From: an uncultured Lachnospiraceae bacterium
GTDB taxonomy: Bacteria > Bacillota > Clostridia > Lachnospirales > Lachnospiraceae
Reading direction: 5' to 3'
Length of the DNA stretch: 7,257 bases
NCBI GenBank assembly: GCA_958444395.1
Contig: CAUCOL010000093.1
Span: 1 to 7,257 of the forward strand
The stretch's first letter is position 1, and each line of letters begins with the position of its first letter. Positions 1 to 6,114 of the stretch are shown here, one piece after another. The position numbers were made by a program, and so were the translations under genes. Below the pieces are notes generated by a model. That model had not been told where the DNA came from, made no database searches, and saw only the letters and a list, made by a program, of their open reading frames with translations.

Positions 1-232
1 GGTCTGTGGTCTGATGATTACAGCAGTGGAACTGGTGATCGGCATGATCGTGAATCGCCAGCTGCATCTGAATGTATGGGATTATTCGCGTGAACAGTAT
101 AATTTTAAGGGACAGATCTGTCTGCTGAATTGTAATTTATGGTTTTTATTGTCCGGACCGGCGATCGTGTTGCATGACTTGCTGCGGTATCTTCTGATGG
201 GAGGAGAAATTCCGCATTATAAGATTTTTTAA
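1..232 (+). CDS. PF06541-like membrane protein (putative ABC transporter permease), 3' end
   Basis: The first 76 visible codons are the C-terminal end of a membrane protein whose start lies before the window; the frame is open from base 2 to TAA at 230-232. Two hydrophobic stretches are seen: GLMITAVELVIGMIV near the window start and LWFLLSGPAIVLHDLLRYLL near the end. Between them is a polar segment with VWDYSREQYN and GQICL. The W-D-Y-S...N..G-Q-I-C-L pattern followed by a W-rich helix and a C-terminal PHYKIF is what I know from the PF06541 'ABC_trans_CmpB' proteins of Clostridia, usually annotated 'putative ABC transporter permease'. No experimentally firm function is known to me for that family. 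No hairpin terminator is visible after the stop. The family call rests on motif memory, not alignment. Confidence 0.72.
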   Translation, partial: VCGLMITAVELVIGMIVNRQLHLNVWDYSREQYNFKGQICLLNCNLWFLLSGPAIVLHDLLRYLLMGGEIPHYKIF

Positions 233-235
233 GAA

Positions 236-264
236 TTGACATTACAGGAAGATGCCGTTAAAAT
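236..264 (+). promoter_or_regulatory. Sigma-70/SigA-type promoter for the transglycosylase-HAD unit
   Basis: TTGACA at 236-241 is a perfect -35. TAAAAT at 259-264 matches TATAAT at 5 of 6 positions, and the spacer is exactly 17 bp. The start of transcription would fall near 271, leaving a leader of about 30 nt that carries AGGGAG at 291-296 before the ATG at 303. It lies in the 70-bp gap after the membrane-protein gene, so the next two genes probably have their own transcript. Confidence 0.72.
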
Positions 265-302
265 TACAGTAGTTGTTAAGTTACAGCAAAAGGGAGATTA
301 AT

Positions 303-1157
303 ATGATTCGTGGAATAGCAGGAATGAGGCTGACGCCTCTTAAGACATATAAAGATGGAAAAGAACGCCATACTGGGATCTCCGGATTTGACACGGTACT
401 TGAGCAGACCACACAGACACAGGAAAGCACAGGGACGAGCCGGACACAGGAGACGGTAAGTACCAGCCAGAGTCAGGGGGCGGATACGTCTTCAGAAGGG
501 ACAGGCGATGCGGTGGCAGATAGTACAGCGGTACAGAGTCAGACGGCAGCAGATGTGCAGAATACCTCCGGTTCAGACAGTAGTTCAGCTGCTACAGGCG
601 ATGCAGCATCAAATGCAGGAGATATTCATTTTAAGGATCCGGTGACGGGGACTTATGTACGTTACATAGATGTGGCGAAGGATGATTCCTTGGATGCAGA
701 GTCAGAAAAGACAGTATCTGCGGCAGGGACATCTAAGGTCACGGAGACGGCAGACTCCATGAAGACAACAAAGTATGATCGTTATTTTAAGACAGCGGCA
801 GATAAGTACAACGTATCAGAGTCATTATTAAAGGCGATAGCCAGGGCAGAGTCAAATTTTAATGCGAAATCCACGTCCGGCGCCGGTGCGATGGGTGTCA
901 TGCAGCTGATGCCTGAGACTGCGAAGGGACTGGGGGTAACCGATGCCTATGATCCGGAACAGAACATCATGGGCGGTGCAAAGTGTATTTCACAGAAGCT
1001 GCAGGAGTTTAAGGGAAATGTACGTCTGGCATTGGCTGCGTACAATGCAGGAAGCGGTGCAGTGCGTCGTAATGGTGGTGTACCTTCCTATTGTAAGACC
1101 TATGTAAATCGTGTATTGAGCTATCAGGATGCTTATAAAACGGCATCGGCACTGTAG
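303..1157 (+). CDS. Lytic transglycosylase, SLT/LT domain protein without classical signal peptide
   Basis: Predicted 284-residue protein that should cleave the MurNAc-GlcNAc bond of peptidoglycan. ATG 303 is chosen because AGGGAG lies 6 nt upstream; an earlier in-frame TTG at 273 has no such site. Residues 1-34 are basic and hydrophilic. Residues 35-105 are a low-complexity Ser/Thr/Gln/Ala linker. The C-terminal third (about 155-275) is a goose-lysozyme-like SLT domain: catalytic Glu183 in ARAESNFN, the GAMGVMQLMP motif (195-204), and LAAYNAGSGAV (244-254). All signature blocks are intact. No hydrophobic signal sequence is visible, which is odd for a wall hydrolase. Clostridial flagellar-type transglycosylases that leave by the flagellar export route are one explanation, but no flagellar gene is in view. 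The HAD gene follows after a 21-bp gap, suggesting one transcript. Confidence 0.9.
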   Translation: MIRGIAGMRLTPLKTYKDGKERHTGISGFDTVLEQTTQTQESTGTSRTQETVSTSQSQGADTSSEGTGDAVADSTAVQSQTAADVQNTSGSDSSSAATGDAASNAGDIHFKDPVTGTYVRYIDVAKDDSLDAESEKTVSAAGTSKVTETADSMKTTKYDRYFKTAADKYNVSESLLKAIARAESNFNAKSTSGAGAMGVMQLMPETAKGLGVTDAYDPEQNIMGGAKCISQKLQEFKGNVRLALAAYNAGSGAVRRNGGVPSYCKTYVNRVLSYQDAYKTASAL

Positions 1158-1178
1158 TCATTTGGTATGGGGGATAAG

Positions 1179-1802
1179 ATGAATTATAACTATATTCTTT
1201 GGGACTGGAATGGAACCCTGATGGATGATGTCGGACTGGCACTTGACGCAGTCAATGCGATGCTGGTGCAAAAGGAAAAAGCACCGATTGATCTGGAAGC
1301 ATACCGGCTGGCGATGGGGACGCCAATCCTTCGTTTTTATGAACATTTTTTTGATATGCAGAGTGTTTCGATGGACTGGATCAGTGAGCAGTTCAATACA
1401 TATTATCGTCTGCATCAATCGGAATACGGACTTCATGCCGGGGCACGTACCGTGTTGGATCAATATAAAAAGACAGGATGTCATCAGATCATCCTGTCTT
1501 CTTCGCATACAGATGGAATCAGGCGCAGCCTGAAAATGTATCAGCTGGAGCCTTATTTTGAATCTGTGCTGGGTGCAGATAATCTACTGGCAGAGAGCAA
1601 GGTGCAGCGTGCAGTCGACTTTTTCAAAAGTCAGGCTGTATCACCGAAAGAAGCCGTCCTGATCGGAGATACCGTACATGACTGGGAAGTGGCAGAGGCA
1701 ATCGGCATTGACTGCATCCTGCTGACAGCAGGACACCAGGATCGTGCCAGCCTGCAGCAGACCGGCAGCCGCCTGATCGATCATCTGACAGATCTCATAT
1801 AA
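1179..1802 (+). CDS. HAD-superfamily hydrolase, phosphoglycolate phosphatase-like (DWNGT variant)
   Basis: Predicted 207-residue haloacid-dehalogenase phosphatase, cytoplasmic, with an alpha-helical C1-type cap between motif I and motif II. ATG 1179 is chosen because GGGGGA (1169-1174) sits at good distance; ATG 1167, in the same frame, would add only MGDK and has no site. Motif I is D9-W-N11-G-T13, motif II is ILSSS (S107 region), motif III is Lys141 in AESKVQ, motif IV is GDTVHD (D164, D168). The usual second Asp of DxDGT, the general acid/base, is Asn11. DWNGT variants occur in clostridial PGP/PpaX-like proteins, so this is probably a subfamily trait, yet it makes the substrate uncertain. 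It is the second gene after the transglycosylase. Its TAA stop (1800-1802) overlaps the edge of the long palindrome. Confidence 0.88.
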   Translation: MNYNYILWDWNGTLMDDVGLALDAVNAMLVQKEKAPIDLEAYRLAMGTPILRFYEHFFDMQSVSMDWISEQFNTYYRLHQSEYGLHAGARTVLDQYKKTGCHQIILSSSHTDGIRRSLKMYQLEPYFESVLGADNLLAESKVQRAVDFFKSQAVSPKEAVLIGDTVHDWEVAEAIGIDCILLTAGHQDRASLQQTGSRLIDHLTDLI

Positions 1803-2364
1803 CGGAAACTTCCCGCACCACGGAGGAATATAGAAGCCCATCCGTCCGGGCACGCGCAAGTTGTAAGCAATGCACTGATTTTTGCTTGAAAATTACAAAA
1901 AGTCTGCTTAAATGAAAACAAAAAATTGTCTTGGTACCTTACGCCTTTCCCAAGTCCGACAATACAGGGAAGAGGATAGTAGATTTACGTGCCCTTACAT
2001 CAAACTCACTCCCAATGGGTGAAAGAAATATACTTTGTACTGCACTATGAGCTCGCCGGTACTTAGGTCTTGTTTTATAAGACCTTATGTACCGTTGCGT
2101 AGCTCATGTAACGAAAGTGTGCAGTACAATAGTATTTTCTTTCATCCCATTGGGAGCTCAAACATGTTTCCGGGCACGTATTTATCCTCTCCCTGTATTG
2201 TCGGACTGATCTGGGAAAGCCTAATACCCAGCGACAATTTTTTGTTTTCATTTAGCAGACAATATAGTATACCGGGCAAAAATCAGGATGATAGTTATAT
2301 CTGTTTGCGCATGCCCGGACGGGTGGGCACTGCTTTTATCTGGGGAGTGGGAAGTTTCCGTTAT
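1799..2364. repeat. ~560-bp imperfect palindrome (fold-back / MITE-like element) between convergent genes
   Basis: The two halves are reverse complements in ordered blocks separated by unequal bulges. 1799-1814 pairs with 2349-2364 (16 of 16, ATAACGGAAACTTCCC). 1836-1859 pairs with 2305-2328 (22 of 24). 1875-1885 pairs with 2276-2286 (11 of 11). 1902-1930 pairs with 2233-2260 (one-base indel). 1953-1978 pairs with 2183-2207 (one-base indel). 1986-1994 pairs with 2172-2180 (9 of 9). 2009-2045 pairs with 2119-2156 (few indels). 2047-2053, 2058-2062 and 2065-2071 pair with 2103-2109, 2089-2093 and 2079-2085. The tip loop is 2072-2078. TA flanks 1802 and 2361, but this is also symmetric, so it is weak evidence of a target duplication. 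No transposase or convincing ORF lies inside. It occupies the entire gap between the HAD and GH43 stop codons. Either a non-autonomous mobile element or a long structured RNA would fit. Confidence 0.85.
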
Positions 2365-2376
2365 GTTTATGCTATG

Positions 2377-3888
2377 TTATGACGGATTTTCGGTGTGCTT
2401 TACGTGCAGGTTTTTGAAGGTGCTCCAGGCATCTTTTGCAGAGCCTGCGATGGCGAATAATCCGATCAGTGTTCCGGTAAAGCCGCCCGCTACCTCGGAA
2501 GACAGGTATCTTGTTTCTGCGTCGCTCAGGAAGACTTCTTTTCCGTTATCATCGGTTACATAGAAATGGTACTGCAGATTGTCTGCGACAATGTGCAGAT
2601 GTACCTGATCAGAATGGATCTCGATCTTCTCGCTGTCCTGATGGATCACGCCGATTTTCTGACGGCTGTAAACAGCAGTTGTCTGCCCTGCTTTATCGAT
2701 GCGGATTTCATAGTGATGATTTTCATCCATATAGAAACAGATGCCAGAGGTCTGTTCTCCCGGAATCACATCGACAGTGATATCTTCAAAAAATTCGGTC
2801 TGACGGATCGCAGCAAAGGTAGGAGAAGCAACATCTTCCAGTGTAACGGACGTTCCATGCAATGCTACGCTGTCTTTTTCAAAACGATAGTTTTCCATAG
2901 AAGGGATCCGCAGATAGCACCAGTCCGTTTTCTGGGACAGATTCTCAAAGGTCTTGTCATAGGAGAAATTCTGTGGTGCAAAGGAAATGGAATCCGGAAG
3001 CTCTACTTCCGTAGGTGTTGTTCCATTTACACCGATCTCAAACCAGCCGTCCTCTCTCCAGTGGAGTGGTACTAGGCAGACCTCACGTCCCAGATGATGG
3101 AAGGTGAACCAGGTGTCGATCTGGCGGAATGCAAGATGTGCAAACCACCAGTTTCCATGAGCATCTTCCACGATGTCTCCGTGACCGACTGCCTGGATCG
3201 GATAACCACCCAGATTGCGGTTTGTCAGCACCGGATTACCCGGATAGGATTCAAAAGGTCCCCAGAGATTTTTGCTGCGGGAATAATTTGTCATATGACC
3301 ATATTCCGTGCCACCTTCTGCTTCGAGAAGATAATAATAATCTCCAAATTTGTACATATGCGGTGCCTCTAAGAAACGACCGCCGGTACCCTGCCAGAGG
3401 ATTTTGCTTTCTGAGAGCTTGCGTCCGGTTTCGATTTCAATCTCGCACATCTGAATACTGCCGATGCCGTTTTCATCGCTGCCATTGCTGATAAAGTAGC
3501 TGTGTCCATCCTCAAAGAACAGAGACGGATCAATGCCATCCTGATCGACCGGTACGGGTTCAGACCATTCTCCGTGAATGTCATCTGTATAGACATAGAA
3601 ATTCTCCTGCGTGCTGTCGTTGGTTGTGACCATGTAGAAGCGTCCGTCATTATAACGGATCGTAGGAGCAAATACACCGCCGGAGCTGCGGACACCATCC
3701 AGCGCAATCTGAGATGGACGTGTCAGGCAATGACCGATCTGCGTCCAGTTCACCATGTCTTTGCTTTCAAACAAAGGAACTCCCGGAAAAACCTGCATGG
3801 AACTGCAGACCATATAATACATATCACCTGCACGGCACATGCTTGGATCCGGATAAAAGCCACGAATAATAGGATTTGAATATTTCAT
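2377..3888 (-). CDS. Glycoside hydrolase family 43 beta-xylosidase / alpha-L-arabinofuranosidase type
   Basis: Predicted 503-residue inverting glycosidase that should release xylose or arabinose from short oligosaccharides. Residues 1-300 form the five-bladed propeller. Expected catalytic residues are present: Asp14 in FYPDPS (general base), Asp120 in GIDPSLF (pKa modulator), Glu174 in RFLEAPHMY (general acid). EAEGGTEYGHM (189-199) and AVGHGDIVED (233-242) are further GH43 blocks. The C-terminal part (about 315-503) resembles the beta-sandwich GH43_C2 domain, with SPTFAAIRQTEF, TSGICFYMDENHHYEIRI and FTGTLIGLFA. Length is normal for GH43 subfamily 11/12-like enzymes; XynB-type function is likely but specificity cannot be read. 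There is no signal peptide, so the site is the cytoplasm. ATG 3888 has AGGA 10 nt upstream; ATG 3897 (three residues longer) is too close to it. It is divergent from an AraC-type regulator gene. Confidence 0.93.
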   Translation of the reverse strand: MKYSNPIIRGFYPDPSMCRAGDMYYMVCSSMQVFPGVPLFESKDMVNWTQIGHCLTRPSQIALDGVRSSGGVFAPTIRYNDGRFYMVTTNDSTQENFYVYTDDIHGEWSEPVPVDQDGIDPSLFFEDGHSYFISNGSDENGIGSIQMCEIEIETGRKLSESKILWQGTGGRFLEAPHMYKFGDYYYLLEAEGGTEYGHMTNYSRSKNLWGPFESYPGNPVLTNRNLGGYPIQAVGHGDIVEDAHGNWWFAHLAFRQIDTWFTFHHLGREVCLVPLHWREDGWFEIGVNGTTPTEVELPDSISFAPQNFSYDKTFENLSQKTDWCYLRIPSMENYRFEKDSVALHGTSVTLEDVASPTFAAIRQTEFFEDITVDVIPGEQTSGICFYMDENHHYEIRIDKAGQTTAVYSRQKIGVIHQDSEKIEIHSDQVHLHIVADNLQYHFYVTDDNGKEVFLSDAETRYLSSEVAGGFTGTLIGLFAIAGSAKDAWSTFKNLHVKHTENPS

Positions 3889-3933
3889 TTTACACATTTC
3901 CTTTCTGATTTCTGTACAATTTGTTCTGATACG

Positions 3934-3939
3934 ATTATA
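3934..3939 (-). promoter_or_regulatory. Likely -10 box of the GH43 gene
   Basis: On the minus strand this reads TATAAT, about 46 bp before the start codon at 3888. At 17 bp upstream the hexamer is GAAAGC (3957-3962), a poor -35. A perfect -10 with a poor -35 is what an activator-dependent promoter looks like and would suit control by the divergent AraC protein; that link is inference. Confidence 0.45.
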
Positions 3940-3978
3940 ATGAATAAAACAGTGTTGCTTTCATAAAATGTTGTATTC

Positions 3979-4000
3979 ATTGATTACTTTGGATTGATTA
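3979..4000. repeat. ATTGATTA direct repeat, 14-bp period, in the divergent control region
   Basis: ATTGATTA occurs at 3979-3986 and again at 3993-4000. It lies between the two predicted promoters, upstream of both. The copies are AT-rich and a 14-bp period is not the spacing usual for AraC-family half-sites, so this may be chance. Confidence 0.3.
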
Positions 4001-4005
4001 TATCG

Positions 4006-4014
4006 TGTTATAAT
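4006..4014 (+). promoter_or_regulatory. Extended -10 promoter for the cupin-AraC regulator gene
   Basis: TGTTATAAT (TG, one base, then perfect TATAAT at 4009-4014) is an extended -10 element. There is no good -35 at 16-18 bp, which extended -10 promoters can do without. Transcription would start near 4021, giving a leader of about 180 nt to the ATG at 4202. The GACATAAA repeats then lie just downstream of the start site, a position suited to autorepression. Confidence 0.45.
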
Positions 4015-4035
4015 ACCAATGTACTCTTATTTACA

Positions 4036-4064
4036 GACATAAAAGTGTACTATCCGGACATAAA
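4036..4064. promoter_or_regulatory. GACATAAA direct repeat with 21-bp period, candidate AraC operator
   Basis: GACATAAA occurs at 4036-4043 and identically at 4057-4064, exactly 21 bp apart, about two helical turns. AraC/XylS regulators have two HTH motifs per subunit and often bind direct repeats with about this period as dimers. The site lies between the GH43 gene and its divergent AraC-family gene, roughly 95-125 bp from the GH43 -10 box. That this regulator binds here is inference. Confidence 0.45.
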
Positions 4065-4201
4065 TGATTTCGTGGTATAGCAGACTGTTATGAACATTAT
4101 AAAAAGTGTAGCAAATGGGAAAATGGATCGAGGAACACGAACAGGATAAAAAGACACGCTGCGAATGCAGAAACGGAAAGAGCAGCCGGAAAGGAGACGG
4201 A

Positions 4202-5083
4202 ATGGCGCAGGAAAAAATTGTATACAGACTGGAGCAGTTGGCACAGGATCATGAGCTGCCTTTTTTCATACAATATGGGCGGCATGACAACGACCTGGTG
4301 CAGCACCGCCATGAGGATTTTACAGAGCTTACGATCGTACTGTCGGGAGAAGCAACACATGTGGTCGGTGAGGAACGTCTTCCGGTACGCAAGGGGGATG
4401 TTTTTGTCATACAGCAGGATACGACCCACGGTTTTGAACAGGTGCATAATTTTCGGATCTGTAATATCATGTTTCAGGACACATTTTTCCCATTGAAGGA
4501 ATGGGATATCGGAAATATGGCTGGATTTCATGCACTTTTCTATGTAGAGCCGGGATATTCACAGAACCATCACTTTGTCAGCCATCTGCATTTGGAGGAG
4601 GATTCCTTTGTGCAGGTTGAGACTATGATACGAAGAATGGTCAGGGAATATAAAAACAGGGAAAGTGGCCGGAAAACAAGTCTGCTGGCATATTTTCTGG
4701 AATTGGTCGTACTGCTGGCAAGATGTTACAGCACGCAGACAAAAGAGCAGGAGAATCACGAAGTAATGGCACTGGCACGTACGGCAGCCTGGCTGGAACA
4801 GCATCTGCAGGGGGAGATCAGTGTACAGATGCTGGCGGAGAGGGCAGATTATTCGGTGCGTCATTTGACAAGGCTGTTTCAGCAGACATATCATATGAGC
4901 CCGATCGAATATCTGAATTCACTCCGGCTGGAGCAGGCGTGCCGCCTGCTGCGCGACACGGATCTGTCTGTTGTAGATGTGGCGATGCAATGCGGTTACC
5001 GTAACAGCAGTTATTTTCATCGCATTTTCTTGCGGCAGATGAAGGTATCACCGGGAAAATATCGAAAAAAATGGAAGGAATGA
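4202..5083 (+). CDS. AraC-family transcriptional regulator with N-terminal cupin (RhaS/RhaR-like layout)
   Basis: Predicted 293-residue one-component regulator. ATG 4202 is chosen because AAGGAG (4191-4196) lies 5 nt before it; the frame is open back to an ATG at 4115, but that has no binding site and the added residues are polar and featureless. Residues about 30-90 form an AraC_binding/cupin sensor with QHRHEDFTEL (His35, His37) and RKGDVFVIQQDTTHGF. Residues about 195-293 carry two helix-turn-helix motifs: first ISVQMLAERADYSVRHLTRLF (206-226), second LSVVDVAMQCGYRNSSYFHRIF (255-276), then SPGKYR. The cupin layout recalls RhaS/RhaR, though the ligand is unknown. Divergence from the GH43 gene makes that gene the likely target, perhaps with arabinose, xylose or an oligosaccharide as signal (inference). 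It is convergent with another AraC gene 4 bp beyond its stop. Confidence 0.9.
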   Translation: MAQEKIVYRLEQLAQDHELPFFIQYGRHDNDLVQHRHEDFTELTIVLSGEATHVVGEERLPVRKGDVFVIQQDTTHGFEQVHNFRICNIMFQDTFFPLKEWDIGNMAGFHALFYVEPGYSQNHHFVSHLHLEEDSFVQVETMIRRMVREYKNRESGRKTSLLAYFLELVVLLARCYSTQTKEQENHEVMALARTAAWLEQHLQGEISVQMLAERADYSVRHLTRLFQQTYHMSPIEYLNSLRLEQACRLLRDTDLSVVDVAMQCGYRNSSYFHRIFLRQMKVSPGKYRKKWKE

Positions 5084-5102
5084 ATACTCATTCCTTCCAT
5101 TT
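5069..5102. terminator. Hairpin terminator built from the last codons of two convergent AraC genes
   Basis: A perfect 15-bp inverted repeat, AAATGGAAGGAATGA (5069-5083) and its complement at 5088-5102, closes on a 4-nt loop ATAC. Read on the minus strand the stem runs into seven U (5071 back to 5065), a good intrinsic terminator for the 5088-5975 gene. Read on the plus strand only three U follow, so it should be weaker for the 4202-5083 gene. Both stems are coding: each gene ends in the codons for K-W-K-E and TGA. Confidence 0.75.
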
Positions 5103-5975
5103 CTGTCTGTATTCGGATGGCGTCATATTTTCAGCCGATTTAAATAGCTTGATGAAATAATTGGTGTCCGGAATACCGCACATGTCACTGATCTCATTTA
5201 CTTTTTTGTCCGTGAAACGGAGCAGTTCCTTGCCACGGTTGATGCGCAGGGTGCTGATGCAGGCATTGACGCCCTCTCCGTATTTCTTCTTGAACTCACG
5301 GCTGAGATAATATTTTGAGATATAGAAAGTATCTGCCAGATCTTCCAGTGTGACAGGCTCTGTAAAGTGGTTTTGCAGATAATGCAGGATCTCATCGAGC
5401 TTATCTTCCATAGAGGTATGTACGGACTGTTTCTTTAACGGCCGTTTGGGAACGGTGATCAATTCGGTCAGAAGAGCGGAGATCAGACCGGAATTGGTTG
5501 CCTCATAAAAAGCTGTTTTCAGCTGGGTATTGACCACGATCTTGCGCAGCAGATCACCCACCTGATCAATGTTGGTCGGATAGAAAAGATTAGGAAAGCT
5601 TTTGGTAAAATACTTGTAGTATTCTTTGGAGGTGGCACCGTAAAAGTGAACCCACATCAGCTGCCACGGGTTATCCTTAGAGCTTTCATGCGCATATGGT
5701 TCCATGCAGTCAATATAGAAGCAGGCACCTTTCGAGGCACGGGTGCGTTTTCCATGATAGGTAAAATATCCTTCACCGGACAGTACATATACAATAAGAT
5801 AAGAATTCATTTTCTCACGCTGGCTGATATGCTCGTCCGTTGTTTTCATCATACCGGTTTCCTGCACAAAGAAAAATGTATTTCTGGCGATCTGGCTTGG
5901 TGTTTCGATGCAGCGGGTCCAGTGAATGGTGTCTACCGGTTTCGCTGTATTCCGATCTAAGCATACGTTTTCCAT
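5088..5975 (-). CDS. AraC-family transcriptional regulator (second)
   Basis: Predicted 295-residue regulator. Residues about 57-115 are an AraC_binding (cupin-like) sensor with YLIVYVLSGEGYFTYHGKR and PWQLMWVHFYG, a block common in sugar-responsive AraC proteins of Firmicutes. The C-terminal 100 residues hold two HTH motifs, LEDLADTFYISKYYLSREFKK (210-230) and VNEISDMCGIPDTNYFIKLFK (259-279), ending in TPSEYRQKWKE. The ATG at 5975 has AGGGA about 10 nt upstream. An out-of-frame ATG at 5983 opens only eight codons. Apart from the DNA-binding half it shows little likeness to the neighbouring AraC protein, so recent duplication is unlikely. It points away from the secreted-protein region at 6498-7257, which may be its target; no direct evidence exists here. 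The ligand is unknown. Confidence 0.9.
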   Translation of the reverse strand: MENVCLDRNTAKPVDTIHWTRCIETPSQIARNTFFFVQETGMMKTTDEHISQREKMNSYLIVYVLSGEGYFTYHGKRTRASKGACFYIDCMEPYAHESSKDNPWQLMWVHFYGATSKEYYKYFTKSFPNLFYPTNIDQVGDLLRKIVVNTQLKTAFYEATNSGLISALLTELITVPKRPLKKQSVHTSMEDKLDEILHYLQNHFTEPVTLEDLADTFYISKYYLSREFKKKYGEGVNACISTLRINRGKELLRFTDKKVNEISDMCGIPDTNYFIKLFKSAENMTPSEYRQKWKE

Positions 5976-5994
5976 AGAAGCATCGTCCCTTTCT

Positions 5995-6024
5995 ATTATA
6001 ATGTTATAACGTGCAAAAAGTCAG
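5995..6024 (-). promoter_or_regulatory. Possible promoter of the second AraC gene
   Basis: On the minus strand TATAAT is at 6000-5995 and CTGACT (4 of 6 to TTGACA) at 6024-6019, spacer 18 bp. The start site would be only about 12 nt from the ATG, cutting into the ribosome binding site, so the true promoter may be further up. Confidence 0.35.
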
Positions 6025-6085
6025 ATTTTCCGGATTCCTGACGGTGCTATTTTGACAAAAACAGCATGGTCGGGAAAATGCAATT

Positions 6086-6114
6086 TTGACGCCTTAATCC
6101 ATATAGAAAATAAT
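6086..6114 (+). promoter_or_regulatory. Possible plus-strand promoter facing the secreted-protein region
   Basis: TTGACG at 6086-6091 and AATAAT at 6109-6114 (each 5 of 6) are separated by 17 bp. No intact gene follows within 500 bp; it could be the promoter of the truncated gene. TATAAT also occurs at 6135-6140 and 6182-6187 with weaker -35 partners, so chance matches are likely in this AT-rich stretch. Confidence 0.33.

Noticed and set aside
2035..2382. 115-codon plus-strand frame inside the palindrome
   Set aside because: It lies across both arms of the inverted repeat, has no ribosome binding site and its composition follows the palindrome; not a gene.
3889..3897. Upstream ATG for the GH43 protein (M-C-K added)
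   Set aside because: The AAAGGA site would be 1-2 nt from this ATG; it suits ATG 3888 better. The difference is only three residues.
4115..4201. 29-residue N-terminal extension of the cupin-AraC protein from ATG 4115
   Set aside because: No Shine-Dalgarno before 4115, while AAGGAG sits 5 nt before ATG 4202, where the AraC-like sequence starts.
5957..5983. Eight-codon frame from ATG 5983 overlapping the start of the second AraC gene (possible leader peptide)
   Set aside because: The AAGGGA is only about 2 nt from this ATG, and no attenuator structure follows.
6052..6057. Perfect TTGACA as a -35 box
   Set aside because: No acceptable -10 lies 16-18 bp downstream (AAAATG at 17), so it does not stand as a promoter.
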